Translations under genes and position numbers: made by a program
The notes under the pieces: generated by a model
The model's input: only the letters and a program-made list of their open reading frames with translations
The model's database searches: none
What the model was told of the DNA's origin: nothing
Part shown: positions 45,760-55,543 of the stretch, piece after piece
Numbering within the stretch: the stretch's first letter is position 1
Layout: every line of letters begins with the position of its first letter
From: Burkholderia oklahomensis C6786
GTDB lineage: Bacteria > Pseudomonadota > Gammaproteobacteria > Burkholderiales > Burkholderiaceae
Assembly: GCF_000959365.1 (NCBI RefSeq)
Contig: NZ_CP009555.1
Coordinates: 2,666,001-2,730,000, forward strand
Length of the DNA: 64,000 bases
Direction of reading: 5' to 3'

Positions 45760-46419
45760 TCAGTGCGTCGACGGCAGCGCGCAGTGCGTTTCGATGCGGC
45801 CCTGAAGCCGCGCGAGCAGCGTGCTCAGCACCCAGTAGATCGCGGCGGCGGCGAGATACAGCGGCAGCGGCTGGAACGTCGACGCGATCACTTCCTGCGT
45901 CGAGCGCAGCAGCTCCGTGACGGTGATGACGGAGACGAGCGACGTGTCCTTGATGAGGCTGATCAGCGTGTTGCCGAGGCTCGGCACCGCGAGGCGCAGC
46001 GCCTGCGGGCAGACGACGTGACGCAGCGTCTGCACGTGCGTGAGGCCGAGGCTGTGCGACGCGGCCCACTGGCCGCGGCCGATGCCGAGGATCGCGCCGC
46101 GCATGCTCTCGGACAGATAGGCGCCCGCGTTGAGCGTCAGCGTGAAGATGCCGGCGGACGTCGGGTCGAGCGAGATGCCGATGTCGGGCAGCCCGTAATA
46201 GACGACGAACATCTGCACGAGGAGCGGCGTGCCGCGCATCAGACTGACGTACCCTTGCGCGACGGCGGACAGGATCCGGTTGTTGCCGATCCGCACGATC
46301 GCGACCACGAGGCCGACGATCAATCCCAGCACCATCGACGCGACCGCGAACTTCAACGTGAGCACCGCGCCTTTCGCGAGGACGGGGAGGGTGTGCACGA
46401 CCAGATCGAACGCTTCCAT
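45760..46419 (-). CDS. tcyL: Amino-acid (cystine-type) ABC transporter permease
   Basis: 219 residues from MEAFDLVVHTLPVLAKGAVL, five hydrophobic spans, HisM/GlnP type. VSLMRGTPLLVQMFVVYYGLPDIG, GRGQWAASHSLGLTHVQTLR and the EAA loop are conserved. Between the binding protein and ATPase genes with gaps of about 70 and 63 bases. An alternative start three codons upstream (MKFMEAF-like context) is possible. Confidence 0.9.
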   Translation of the reverse strand: MEAFDLVVHTLPVLAKGAVLTLKFAVASMVLGLIVGLVVAIVRIGNNRILSAVAQGYVSLMRGTPLLVQMFVVYYGLPDIGISLDPTSAGIFTLTLNAGAYLSESMRGAILGIGRGQWAASHSLGLTHVQTLRHVVCPQALRLAVPSLGNTLISLIKDTSLVSVITVTELLRSTQEVIASTFQPLPLYLAAAAIYWVLSTLLARLQGRIETHCALPSTH

Positions 46420-46490
46420 GAACTTGACTCCAGATCGTTGTCGGCCGCGCCGGCCGCGGAGTGCGTGCCGACGCGCGCGGTTGGGGACTG

Positions 46491-47291
46491 TTATTGCGCG
46501 TTGGGGATCGACGTGTCGACGCCGAACCAATGCATCGAGATCTTCTTGAGCGTGCCGTCCTGGCGCATCGACGCGAGCGCGTCGTCGATCGCCTTCGCGA
46601 ACTTCGGGTTGCCCTTGCGGAACGGAATGCCCATCTGCGTCTCGCCACCCTTGACCGTCGCGCCCGGCCGCAGCGGCATATGCGCGTTCTTGATCAGATA
46701 CGGCAGCATCAGCCGGTCGTCCATGCTGACGTCGATGCGGCCCGCCGAGACGTCGCGCAGCTTTTCCGGTGCGCCGGGGTAGGTCCTCACATCGACGCCC
46801 GGCAGCGTTTTCGCGAGATCGGCAAAGTTGGTGCCGAGCGTGACGCCAAGCCGCTTGCCCTGCAGCGCGCCCGGCGCGCCGTAGTCGTGCTTGTCGTCCG
46901 CGCGCTGGATCAGTTGCGCGGCCGAATACACATACGGCTGGCTGAAGTCGAGCGCCTGCTTGCGCGCCGGCGTGATCCCAACCTGGTTGACGATCACGTC
47001 GAACTTGCCCGCCTGCAGGCCGGCGAGGATTCCGCTCCATTCGGTCGTGACGAATTGTGGCTTCACGCCGAGCCGCGCGGCGACGGCCTTCGCGACATCG
47101 ACGTCGAATCCTTCGAGCTGGCCGTCGCTGTTGCGGTAGTCGAACGGAGGGTATGTACCTTCGAGCGCGATCTTGAGCACGCCGGCCTGCTTGACGCTGT
47201 CGAGCAGGTCGGCCGCGTGCGCGGAGGCGGTCGCGATGCCCACGAGCGCGGCAACGACTGCTGACGTGAACATCGGTTTGAGTACTTTCAT
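46491..47291 (-). CDS. tcyJ: Amino-acid (cystine-type) substrate-binding protein
   Basis: Periplasmic type II binding protein, 266 residues. Start MKVLKPMFTSAVVAALVGIA has GGAGATCAAG upstream; the signal peptide ends near SAHA. Core features: LKIALEGTYPPFDYRNSDGQ, EGFDVDVAKAVAARLGVKP and GITPARKQALDFSQPYV, all fliY/tcyJ-like. First gene of the three-gene transporter, followed by permease and ATPase. The 364-base gap upstream (47292-47655) contains promoter space and the glk terminator. Confidence 0.9.
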   Translation of the reverse strand: MKVLKPMFTSAVVAALVGIATASAHAADLLDSVKQAGVLKIALEGTYPPFDYRNSDGQLEGFDVDVAKAVAARLGVKPQFVTTEWSGILAGLQAGKFDVIVNQVGITPARKQALDFSQPYVYSAAQLIQRADDKHDYGAPGALQGKRLGVTLGTNFADLAKTLPGVDVRTYPGAPEKLRDVSAGRIDVSMDDRLMLPYLIKNAHMPLRPGATVKGGETQMGIPFRKGNPKFAKAIDDALASMRQDGTLKKISMHWFGVDTSIPNAQ

Positions 47292-47612
47292 CTTGATCTC
47301 CGTTGATAAAAACTGATCGGGTGATTTCACGGCTGCGTCGTCGCTTCGACGGCGGTCCCGGCACCGCGCGGATTCGTGCGGGATGCGCGTGGCGGGGCGT
47401 CGCCCGACGGCTACGAAAGCGAGTCGATTGAAGGCAAGCTTAGTTTTGTCAAAATGGAAAATGTTTCCAAAGAAGTGCGGACTTTGGCTGTCGCGTGGAA
47501 AGTTATTCTAGTGCTTTGGAAGGTTGCGCAAATAATCCTGCAGTGGGTGCAACCGGGTGCGACTGGTCGAGGGATTCGCCAGCCTGCCGGTCCCACGCCA
47601 TGCGGCCGCACA

Positions 47613-47640
47613 AAAAAAACCGGAGCCCCAGGGCTCCGGC
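47613..47640 (-). terminator. Rho-independent terminator of glk-hexR
   Basis: Minus strand: CCGGAGCC, loop, GGCTCCGG, eight T. 16 bases after the stop of the fusion gene. Confidence 0.9.
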
Positions 47641-47655
47641 TCACTTCGATTCGCG

Positions 47656-49575
47656 TCAGTCTTTCGCCGCGGGCGCCGCGCCGTGACTCAGCCAGTCGAG
47701 CACGTCGGCGGCTTCGTCGTCCGCGCCCGCGCGCACCTTCGCGCGCGCCATCGCCTCCGCGAGCTCCGCGTTCGGCACGGCGCGGCGGATCGCGACGCCG
47801 ACCGCGAGGATGTCGATCATCACGAGATGCAGGATTCGCGAGATCATCGACAACTGCGACTCGCGCATCTCGATGTGATCGGTCTCGAGCGCGACCGTCG
47901 CGCGCTTCGCGAGCGGCGTGTTGCTCGACGTGATCGCGATCACCTTCGCGCCCGCCTGCATCGCGACGTCGAGCACGCGCAGGAGCTCCGGCGCGCGGCC
48001 CGACTTCGACACCGCGACGATCACGTCGCCCTTGCCGAGAAGCGCCGCGGACGCCGCCTGCATGTACAGGTCGCCGTACGCGATCGTCGGAATGCCGAAG
48101 CGGAAGAACTTGTAGTGCGCGTCCTGCGCGACGATGTTCGAATTGCCGAGGCCGTAGAACTCGATGCGCCGCGCGTTGTTCAGGATGTCGATCGCCTGCT
48201 CGACGTGCTCGAAGTTCAGATGCTCGCGCAGCTGGAGGATCGCCGACACCGTGTTGTCGAGCACCTTCGCGCCGAAGTCGGTGGCGGTGTCGCCGAGATG
48301 CACCTGGCTGTGGCTCATCGGAATCGTGCCCGTCAGGCCCGTCGCGAGCTTCAGCTTGAAATCCGACAGCCCCTGGCAGCCGAGCGAGCGGCAGAAGCGG
48401 ATGACGGTCGGCTGGCTCACGTCGGCCTTGCGCGCGATGTCGACGATCGGATCGTTGATGATCGAGCGCGGATGGTTGAGCGCGAGATCGGCGACGCGCC
48501 GCTCGGCGGGCGTCAGCGCGTCGCGCATCTGCCGGATCCGCTCGAACACGGCCGACGACGCGCCGCCCGTGCGGTTCGACAACTGCTCGGCGAGGATCGC
48601 CGACACGCCGAGGAACGCCGGATACTCGGCGGTGATCAGGTAGGTCGGGATGTTCGCGAGATACGCGTCGAAGCGGCCCTTCGCCTCGAAGCGCGCGCGA
48701 AACGACGAGCGCATGAACAGCTCGCCCAACTTCGGCACGACGCCGCCGCCGATATAGATGCCGCCCAGCGCGCCGAGCGTCACCGCGAGGTTGCCGGCGA
48801 ACGTGCCGAGAATCCCGCAGAAGCACTCGGCCGCCTCGAGCGCGAGCGCATCGCCCGCGTGCGCGCGCTCGACGATGTCGGCCGTGTCGACGTTCGCGGC
48901 GATCCGCTTCTTGTCGCGCGCGGCGAGCGCGCGATAGATGATCTCCATGCCGGGGCCGGCGCACACGCGCTCGAACGACACGTGCGGATACTTGCGGCGC
49001 GCGTACTGCAGCACGAGATCCTCGCGTTCGTCCATCGGCGCGAACGTCGCGTGGCCGCCTTCGCTGCCGAGCGCGATCCAGCGGTCGTCGGCGGGGATGA
49101 GACCCGACACGCCGAGCCCCGTGCCCGGCCCCATCAGGCCGATCACGCTGTTCTGCCGGCGCGCGCCGCCGCCGATCTGCACGCGCTGCGCGTCGGTGAG
49201 GCCGGGCAGCGCCATCGCGAGCGCGGTGAAATCGTTGACGACGAGGAGCGTGTCGAAGCCGAGCGCGCGGCGCGTCGCTTCGATCGAGAAGCTCCAGTTG
49301 TGATTCGTCATCCGGACCTGATCGCCGTCGACGGGATTCGCGATCGCGATCGCCGCGTGGTTCACGCGGCCGATCTTCACGTCCTTCAGATACTTGCGGA
49401 TCGCGTCGGTGAGCGTCGGATAGTCGGCGCCCGGGTACACGCGGATCTGCGTGATCTCGCCCGGGCCCGTCTCGAGCGCGAAGCGCGCGTTCGTGCCGCC
49501 GACGTCGGCCAGCAGGCGCGGCCCGTCGGCGTGCTGGCTCGCCGCGGCGACCTTAGTTTGCGCACCAGTAGACAT
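47656..49575 (-). CDS. glk: Fused glucokinase-HexR (RpiR) regulator
   Basis: 639 residues with two full domains. Residues about 1-345 are glucokinase ([44 protein letters not shown]). Residues about 350-639 are an RpiR-family regulator: helix-turn-helix [20 protein letters not shown], then a SIS domain ([32 protein letters not shown]). HexR senses KDPG and represses glucose genes, so one protein both makes glucose-6-phosphate and controls its fate. The fusion is known in Burkholderia. It overlaps pgl by 23 bases. Confidence 0.95.
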   Translation of the reverse strand: MSTGAQTKVAAASQHADGPRLLADVGGTNARFALETGPGEITQIRVYPGADYPTLTDAIRKYLKDVKIGRVNHAAIAIANPVDGDQVRMTNHNWSFSIEATRRALGFDTLLVVNDFTALAMALPGLTDAQRVQIGGGARRQNSVIGLMGPGTGLGVSGLIPADDRWIALGSEGGHATFAPMDEREDLVLQYARRKYPHVSFERVCAGPGMEIIYRALAARDKKRIAANVDTADIVERAHAGDALALEAAECFCGILGTFAGNLAVTLGALGGIYIGGGVVPKLGELFMRSSFRARFEAKGRFDAYLANIPTYLITAEYPAFLGVSAILAEQLSNRTGGASSAVFERIRQMRDALTPAERRVADLALNHPRSIINDPIVDIARKADVSQPTVIRFCRSLGCQGLSDFKLKLATGLTGTIPMSHSQVHLGDTATDFGAKVLDNTVSAILQLREHLNFEHVEQAIDILNNARRIEFYGLGNSNIVAQDAHYKFFRFGIPTIAYGDLYMQAASAALLGKGDVIVAVSKSGRAPELLRVLDVAMQAGAKVIAITSSNTPLAKRATVALETDHIEMRESQLSMISRILHLVMIDILAVGVAIRRAVPNAELAEAMARAKVRAGADDEAADVLDWLSHGAAPAAKD

Positions 49576-50233
49576 CGAGCTTCGTCCCCTTGTCGTTGGC
49601 GAGTTGCGAAATCGCGTTCTTCTGCGGCGCTGCGGCGGCCGCCTCGAGCACCTCGCGCTTGCGGCTTCCCGCGATCAGCAGGAACAGGCGCTCGATATGC
49701 TTCAGCGCGTCGAGCGACAGGCTCACGCGCGGATGCGGCGCGGCGCCCGGATGGACGGCGACGAAACGCTCGGTCGTCGCGATCGCGTGATCCCATTCGG
49801 GCGCGTCCGCGAAGATCGACGCGGTGTGGCCGTCCTCGCCCATGCCGAGCACGGCGATGTCGGGCAGCGGGTGCGCGGGGCTTTGATTGAGCGCGGCGAT
49901 CTGTACGTCGAGCGACTCGCGCGTGTCGACGAGCGGCGCGAAGCGCGCGTGCACGGCCGCGTTTCGCAGCAGCGTCTCGCGCACGAGCTTCGCGTTGCTT
50001 GCGTCGTCGGTGTCGGGGACCCAGCGGTCGTCGACGAGCGTCACGTCGATCCGCGGCCAGTCGAGCGCGGCGCCCGACAGCGTTTGCAGGAACGGCCGCG
50101 GGCTCGTGCCGCCCGATACCGCGAGCGTCGCGCGCGCGCGCTGCGCGAGCGCCGCCGCGAGCGCTTCGCCGACCGCTTGCGCGAGCGCTTCGGATTGCGC
50201 GCGCGGGCTTTCGAAAGCGTGAACCTCGATCAC
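49553..50233 (-). CDS. pgl: 6-phosphogluconolactonase
   Basis: Hydrolyses 6-phosphogluconolactone, 226 residues. Family motifs: [35 protein letters not shown] and [19 protein letters not shown]. Starts 93 bases after the zwf stop and overlaps the glk-hexR start, so zwf-pgl-glk form one transcript for entry of glucose into the Entner-Doudoroff/pentose phosphate routes. Confidence 0.95.
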   Translation of the reverse strand: MIEVHAFESPRAQSEALAQAVGEALAAALAQRARATLAVSGGTSPRPFLQTLSGAALDWPRIDVTLVDDRWVPDTDDASNAKLVRETLLRNAAVHARFAPLVDTRESLDVQIAALNQSPAHPLPDIAVLGMGEDGHTASIFADAPEWDHAIATTERFVAVHPGAAPHPRVSLSLDALKHIERLFLLIAGSRKREVLEAAAAAPQKNAISQLANDKGTKLDVYWCAN

Positions 50234-50326
50234 TTCTCCTCCAGACTGCCTTTATTGAATGTTGAATGAATTCAGCGGGGACCATCGAGCGGCGCGCCTG
50301 CGAAACCGCATGCGCGCCGCCTTGCA

Positions 50327-51796
50327 TCAGTTTTCTTCTTCGAGCCAGCAGGTGCCGTGCTGCGCGAGCATCGCGCTCGCGGCGGCGGGGCCCCAGGTGC
50401 CGGCGGCGTACGGCTTCGGCGGCTTCGTCGAGCGCGCCCATTCGTTCAGGATCGGCTCGACCCAGCGCCATGCCGCTTCCTGCTCGTCGCGACGGACGAA
50501 CAGCGCGAGGCGGCCGTTGATCACGTCGAGCAGCAGGCGCTGGTACGCCTCCATCTGGCCTTCCTTGAAGAACTGGTCGAACGCGAGGTCGAGGTGCACG
50601 CTTGCGAGGTTCATCCCTTCGCCCGGCTGCTTCGCGAGGCAGTACAGGCGAATCGACTCGTTCGGCTGCAGCCGGATCACGAGGCGGTTCGCGCCCGCGC
50701 GCAGCGCGGTCGGGCCGAGCGCCGAGTGCGGCACGGGGCGGAAGTTGACGACGATCTCCGCGACGCGGTCGGCAAGCCGCTTGCCGGTGCGCAGGAAGAA
50801 CGGCACGCCGGCCCAGCGCCAGTTCTCGATCTCGACCTTCAGCGCGACGAACGTCTCGGTCTGGCTGTCGGACTTCACGCCGGACTCGGTCGCGTAGGCG
50901 GGCACCTGCGCGCCCTTGATCACGCCCGCATGGTACTGGCCGCGCACGGCGACCTTGCCGATGTCGCGCGGATCGATGGGCTTGAGCGCGCGCAACACGC
51001 GCAGCTTCTCGTCGCGGACCGAATCGGAATCCATCGAGTGCGGCGGCTCCATCGCGACGATCGACAGGAGCTGCAGCAGGTGGTTCTGCACCATGTCGCG
51101 CAGCGCGCCGGTATTGTCGTAGAAATCGCCGCGGGCTTCGACGCCCAGCTCCTCGGCGATCGTGATCTGGATGCTCTCGACCCATTCGCGGCGCCACAGC
51201 GGCTCGAACAGCGCGTTGCCGAAGCGCAGCGCGAGCAGGTTCTGCACCGGCTCCTTCCCGAGGTAGTGGTCGATCCGATAGATCTGATCTTCGGCGAAGA
51301 TCTCGCCGACCGCGTCGTTGATCGCGTTCGACGAGCGCAGGTCGTAGCCGAGCGGCTTCTCGAGCACGATCCGCGCGCCTTCGTTGAGGCCCACGGCGGC
51401 GAGCGCCTTGCAGATCGGCACGAAGAGCGACGGGCCCGTCGCCAGATAGAACACGCGGATGCCCGACAGCCGGCCGACCGCGTCGCGCAGCAGCGCGTAG
51501 TCTTCCGCGCGGCCGAGATCGAGCTTCACGTAGACGATGCGCTCGAGGAAGCTCTGCCAGACGGATTCGTCGAACGCGCCGCCCGCCGCCTTCGTCGCGT
51601 GCGGCTTCACGTGCTCGTCGACCCACTGCAGGTAGCCGTCGCGGTCCGCCGCATGGCGGGCCACGGCGACGATCCTGCCGGCTTCCGACAGCATGTTCGC
51701 GCGGTGCGCCTCGAAGAGCGCAGGGAGGATCTTGCGCATCGACAGATCGCCGGTGCCGCCGAAGAGAACGAAGGTGAAGCTCGAATCGGTATGCAT
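50327..51796 (-). CDS. zwf: Glucose-6-phosphate 1-dehydrogenase
   Basis: 489 residues. NADP fold FVLFGGTGDLSMRKILPALF and the catalytic RIDHYLGKE near residue 185 are intact, as are GDFYDNTGALRDMVQNHLLQLL and PFFLRTGKRL. First gene of the minus-strand glucose operon. The divergent promoter region carries a HexR-like palindrome 68 bases upstream, so it is probably repressed by the fused HexR. Confidence 0.97.
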   Translation of the reverse strand: MHTDSSFTFVLFGGTGDLSMRKILPALFEAHRANMLSEAGRIVAVARHAADRDGYLQWVDEHVKPHATKAAGGAFDESVWQSFLERIVYVKLDLGRAEDYALLRDAVGRLSGIRVFYLATGPSLFVPICKALAAVGLNEGARIVLEKPLGYDLRSSNAINDAVGEIFAEDQIYRIDHYLGKEPVQNLLALRFGNALFEPLWRREWVESIQITIAEELGVEARGDFYDNTGALRDMVQNHLLQLLSIVAMEPPHSMDSDSVRDEKLRVLRALKPIDPRDIGKVAVRGQYHAGVIKGAQVPAYATESGVKSDSQTETFVALKVEIENWRWAGVPFFLRTGKRLADRVAEIVVNFRPVPHSALGPTALRAGANRLVIRLQPNESIRLYCLAKQPGEGMNLASVHLDLAFDQFFKEGQMEAYQRLLLDVINGRLALFVRRDEQEAAWRWVEPILNEWARSTKPPKPYAAGTWGPAAASAMLAQHGTCWLEEEN

Positions 51797-51853
51797 GTGT
51801 CTCCGCCGTTGGGGGATGCCCGCGACGCGGGCCGTAGTGCGATAAAAATATTT

Positions 51854-51882
51854 TTGACACTGAATTGTAGTTTAACTACAAT
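51854..51882 (+). promoter_or_regulatory. Sigma-70 promoter for the sugar ABC operon
   Basis: -35 TTGACA (51854-51859), exactly 17 bases, -10 TACAAT (51877-51882). Very close to consensus. The spacer and -10 are inside the palindrome listed next. A leftward -10 (TACAAT, 51864-51869) for zwf may share it, but its -35 is poor. Confidence 0.85.
51864..51882. promoter_or_regulatory. HexR operator palindrome
   Basis: ATTGTAGTTTAACTACAAT, perfect 9+1+9 palindrome. It contains TGTAGTTTAACTACA, which fits the HexR site pattern TGTAAT-N3-ATTACA of other proteobacteria except for G/C in place of A/T. It covers the spacer and -10 of the promoter above, so bound HexR would block transcription. Confidence 0.75.
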
Positions 51883-51955
51883 CCGCCGCAAGGGGTAGCA
51901 CCCGAACGAAGAAAAGAAGCGCACGGCATGAAGAGGCGCGATCTTCGCAACGGGC

Positions 51956-51977
51956 CGTGCGGCGCGAGCGCCGCACG
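51956..51977 (+). other. Leader hairpin of the sugar ABC operon
   Basis: CGTGCGGCGC, loop GA, GCGCCGCACG in the 360-base 5' leader before gtsA. No U-run. An upstream GCACGGC (51921-51927) could pair with the same strand and compete. No other gene is seen in this leader. Confidence 0.4.
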
Positions 51978-52252
51978 TGGAAATGTTATCGGACATTGAT
52001 GAAGCGCATGTTCGCGCGCGTCGCTGCCCCGGGTTCGAGCCGCGCGGCGGCGGAACCGGATAGCCTAAAGAGGAGACAGTCGTTGAATCTCGAGTCACTC
52101 AGTTCCTAAGAGCCCGCGGCCGGCATCGGCCCGCACGCATCATGCGTCGTTCGCGGCTCGATTTCCCGTGTCGTTCCGTAGCAAAGCCGGCTTTCACGCA
52201 TCCGCGCAGTCGAAAGCCTGACGAATCGATCCAAATCTGGAGGAGATAACTG

Positions 52253-53500
52253 ATGAAAATTCGCGCGATCATGGGCGCGCTCGGCGCCGCAGGCCTGTTG
52301 TTCGGCGCCGCAGCGGCGCAAGCAGCCGAGAACGTCACGGTGCTGCACTGGTGGACGTCGGGCGGTGAATCGAAGGCGGTCGGCGCACTGAAGGACGACC
52401 TGCAGAAGCAGGGCTACGTCTGGAAGGACTACGCGGTCGCGGGCGGCGCGGGCGCCGCGGCGATGACCGCGCTGAAGACGAAGGTCATCAGCGGCGACGC
52501 GCCGTCGGCCGCGCAGATCAAGGGGCCGCTGATCCAGGAATGGGCGGACCAGGGCGTGCTCGTGAACATCGATTCCGCCACGGGCGACTGGAAGCAGAAC
52601 CTGCCGCCCGAGATCGACAAGATCATCAAGTACAAGGGCAACACCGTCGCGGCGCCGTTCTCGGTGCACCGCGTCAACTGGCTCTACATCAACAAGGCCG
52701 CGCTCGACAAGATCGGCGCGAAGCCGCCCGCGACGTGGCCCGAATTCTTCCAGATCGCCGACAAGCTGAAGGCGGCGGGCATCCAGCCGGTCGCGATGGG
52801 CGGCCAGCCGTGGCAGGACCTGACGCTGTGGGAAGACGTCGTGCTGTCGCAAGGCGCCGACTTCTACAAGAAGGCGCTCGTCGACCTCGACCAGAAGACG
52901 CTCACGTCGGACAAGATGCTGGACGTGTTCAACACGGTCCGCAAGATCCAGGGCTACTTCGACACCGGCCGCAACGGCCGCGACTGGAACCTCGCGACCG
53001 CGATGGTCATCAACGGCAAGGCCGGCATGCAGTTCATGGGCGACTGGGCGAAGGGCGAGTTCGAGGCGGCCGGCAAGAAGCCGGGCAAGGACTACATCTG
53101 CGCGGCGGTGCCGGGCACGGCGAATGCGTACACGTTCAACGTCGATTCGTTCGTGTTCTTCCAGCAGAAGGGCCAGAAGGCGGCGACGCCCGGCCAGATC
53201 GCGCTCGCGAAGACGATCATGACGCCCGCGTTCCAGGAGCAGTTCAGCTTGCTGAAGGGCTCGATTCCGGTGCGCCTCGGCGTGAAGATGGACAAGTTCG
53301 ACGATTGCGCGAAGAAGTCCTACGCTGATGAACAGACGGCGATCAAGTCGGGCGGCTACGTGCCGTCGCTCGCGCACGGGATGGCGCAGGGCGACGCGAC
53401 GGCGGGCGCGATCACCGACGTCGTGACGAAGTTCATGAACTCGCAGCAGGATTCGAAGAGCGCGGTCGCCGCGCTCGCGCGAGCCGCGAAGGTGAAGTAA
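52253..53500 (+). CDS. gtsA: Sugar (glucose-type) ABC transporter substrate-binding protein
   Basis: 415 residues; signal peptide MKIRAIMGALGAAGLLFGAA ending near AQAA. Mature part is a type I-cluster carbohydrate-binding protein (VTVLHWWTSGGESKAVGALK, FSVHRVNWLYINKAAL, GDWAKGEF). GGAG lies 6 bases before the ATG. A position next to zwf-pgl-glk and under a HexR-like operator points to glucose/mannose import, as in Pseudomonas GtsA. Confidence 0.88.
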   Translation: MKIRAIMGALGAAGLLFGAAAAQAAENVTVLHWWTSGGESKAVGALKDDLQKQGYVWKDYAVAGGAGAAAMTALKTKVISGDAPSAAQIKGPLIQEWADQGVLVNIDSATGDWKQNLPPEIDKIIKYKGNTVAAPFSVHRVNWLYINKAALDKIGAKPPATWPEFFQIADKLKAAGIQPVAMGGQPWQDLTLWEDVVLSQGADFYKKALVDLDQKTLTSDKMLDVFNTVRKIQGYFDTGRNGRDWNLATAMVINGKAGMQFMGDWAKGEFEAAGKKPGKDYICAAVPGTANAYTFNVDSFVFFQQKGQKAATPGQIALAKTIMTPAFQEQFSLLKGSIPVRLGVKMDKFDDCAKKSYADEQTAIKSGGYVPSLAHGMAQGDATAGAITDVVTKFMNSQQDSKSAVAALARAAKVK

Positions 53501-53655
53501 CGCACGGCGCGGGCGCCCGGTTTCGCGCATCGTCGCGCCGGGCGCTTCGCGCTGCAACCGCAGCAAGCGGGCCGCGAGCCGGCCCGCGCCGTACCCGCCG
53601 CCCGCGCCGGCTTCTTGCCGACGCGCGGGCGACCTCGTTCCAGGAGTCGAAACAC

Positions 53656-54594
53656 GTGGCTGCCCCTCTTAGCGGAAACGGAACCAGCGCGGCTGCCGCG
53701 CACCGCACGTCGCCGCTGTCGGCGTTCGCCGACCGCTGGATTCCGAAACTGGTGCTCGCGCCCAGCATCGCGATCGCCTTGGTTTTCATCTACGGCTTCA
53801 TCGCCGTCACCGGCTATCTGTCGCTGACGAATTCCCGGCTGTTGCCGAACTACGACTTCGACGGCTTCGGCCGCTATTCGGACCTGTTCCAGAACGACGT
53901 CTGGTGGACGTCGGCCGCGAACCTCGGTTGGTTCGGCGTTCCGTTCATCGCGATCTGCGTCGCGCTCGGTCTCTTTTTCGCGATCCTGCTCGATCAGAAG
54001 ATCCGCAACGAAGGCGCGCTGCGCGCGGTGTTCCTGTATCCGATGGCGCTGTCGTTCATCGTCACGGGCACCGCGTGGCAGTGGATCCTGAACCCGGGCC
54101 TGGGCCTCGAGAAGGTGATGCACGACTGGGGCTGGACGAGCTTCTCGTTCGGCTGGCTCGACGACCCGGACAAGGCGATCTTCTGCGTCGTGATCGCGGC
54201 CGTCTGGCAGTCGACGGGCTTCGTGATGGCGCTCTTTCTCGCCGGCCTGCGCGGCGTCGACAGCGAGATCTTCAAGGCGGCGCAGGTCGACGGCGCGACG
54301 CTGCCCACGATCTACCGCAAGATCGTGATCCCGAGCATGCGCCCGGTGTTCTTCTCGGTGCTGCTGATCCTCTGCCACATCACGATCAAGACCTTCGACC
54401 TCGTCGTCGCGCTGACGGCGGGCGGGCCGGGCACGTCGTCGTCGCTGCCCGCGATGTTCATGTACACGTATTCGTTCAACCGCGGGCAGCTCGGCGTCGG
54501 CGCGGCGTCGTCGGTGATGATGCTCGCGACGGTCGTCGCGGTGCTCGTGCCGCTGATGTATCTGGAATCGAGGAGCACCCGCAATGCAGCCTAA
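53656..54594 (+). CDS. gtsB: Sugar ABC transporter permease (GtsB-like)
   Basis: 312 residues, starts at GTG (53656), MalF type with six hydrophobic segments. The EAA loop is in AAQVDGATLPTIYRKIVIPSM; LFLAGLRGVDSEIFKAA precedes it. It overlaps gtsC by 11 bases, so the two are translationally coupled. A 155-base gap follows gtsA. Confidence 0.88.
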   Translation: MAAPLSGNGTSAAAAHRTSPLSAFADRWIPKLVLAPSIAIALVFIYGFIAVTGYLSLTNSRLLPNYDFDGFGRYSDLFQNDVWWTSAANLGWFGVPFIAICVALGLFFAILLDQKIRNEGALRAVFLYPMALSFIVTGTAWQWILNPGLGLEKVMHDWGWTSFSFGWLDDPDKAIFCVVIAAVWQSTGFVMALFLAGLRGVDSEIFKAAQVDGATLPTIYRKIVIPSMRPVFFSVLLILCHITIKTFDLVVALTAGGPGTSSSLPAMFMYTYSFNRGQLGVGAASSVMMLATVVAVLVPLMYLESRSTRNAA

Positions 54595-55441
54595 GATGAC
54601 CCTCAGTCGGGCAGTCATTTACGCGGCGCTGATCCTGTTCGCGTTGTACTTCCTGTTTCCGATCTACGTGATGCTGTCGACGTCGTTCAAGGACCTCGAC
54701 CAGCTGCGCACCGGCAACCTGCTGACGCCGCCGTCGAACTGGACTTTCTCGCCGTGGGTGAAGGCGTGGAGCGAGGCGTGCACCGGCGTGCGCTGCGACG
54801 GGATGAAGCCGTTCTTCTTCAACTCGATCAAGATGGTGATTCCGGCCGTGCTGATCTCGTCGGTGATCGGCGCGTTCAACGGCTACGTGCTCACGCACTG
54901 GCGCTTCCGCGGCGCGGACGCGCTCTTCACGATGCTGCTCGTCGGCTGCTTCATCCCGTTCCAGGTGATCCTGCTGCCGATGGCGCGGCTGCAGGGCTTC
55001 TTCGGGATGGCCAACACGATTCCCGGCCTCGTGTTCGTGCACGTCGTCTACGGGATCGCGTTCACGACGATGTTCTTCCGCAACTTCTACGTGAGCGTGC
55101 CGGCCGAGCTCGTGAAGGCTGCGCGCATCGACGGCGCGGGCTTCTTCACGATCTTCACGAAGATCCTGCTGCCCGTGTCGCTGCCGATCTTCATGGTGTG
55201 CCTGATCTGGCAGTTCACGCAGATCTGGAACGACTTCCTGTTCGGGATCGTGTTCTCGGGCGTCGATTCGATGCCGATCACGGTCGCGCTGAACAACCTC
55301 GTCAACACGTCGACGGGCGTGAAGGAATACAACGTCGACATGGCGGGCGCGATCATCGCCGCGCTGCCGACGCTCCTCGTCTACGTGATCGCCGGCCGCT
55401 ACTTCGTGCGCGGCCTGACGGCGGGCGCGGTCAAGGGGTGA
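54584..55441 (+). CDS. gtsC: Sugar ABC transporter permease (GtsC-like)
   Basis: 285 residues, MalG type. The start MQPKMTLSRAVIYAALILFA lies within the gtsB stop region. EAA loop: ELVKAARIDGAGFFTIFTKILLPV. Partner of GtsB in the membrane domain. Confidence 0.88.
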   Translation: MQPKMTLSRAVIYAALILFALYFLFPIYVMLSTSFKDLDQLRTGNLLTPPSNWTFSPWVKAWSEACTGVRCDGMKPFFFNSIKMVIPAVLISSVIGAFNGYVLTHWRFRGADALFTMLLVGCFIPFQVILLPMARLQGFFGMANTIPGLVFVHVVYGIAFTTMFFRNFYVSVPAELVKAARIDGAGFFTIFTKILLPVSLPIFMVCLIWQFTQIWNDFLFGIVFSGVDSMPITVALNNLVNTSTGVKEYNVDMAGAIIAALPTLLVYVIAGRYFVRGLTAGAVKG

Positions 55442-55543
55442 CGTCGGGACGCCCGACGCGAACATGCAGGCGCCGCGCGCGGCGCAACGATACGAGACAC
55501 GACGCGGCGCACGCGCGCCGCACTGAGACAGAGGATTCACAGC

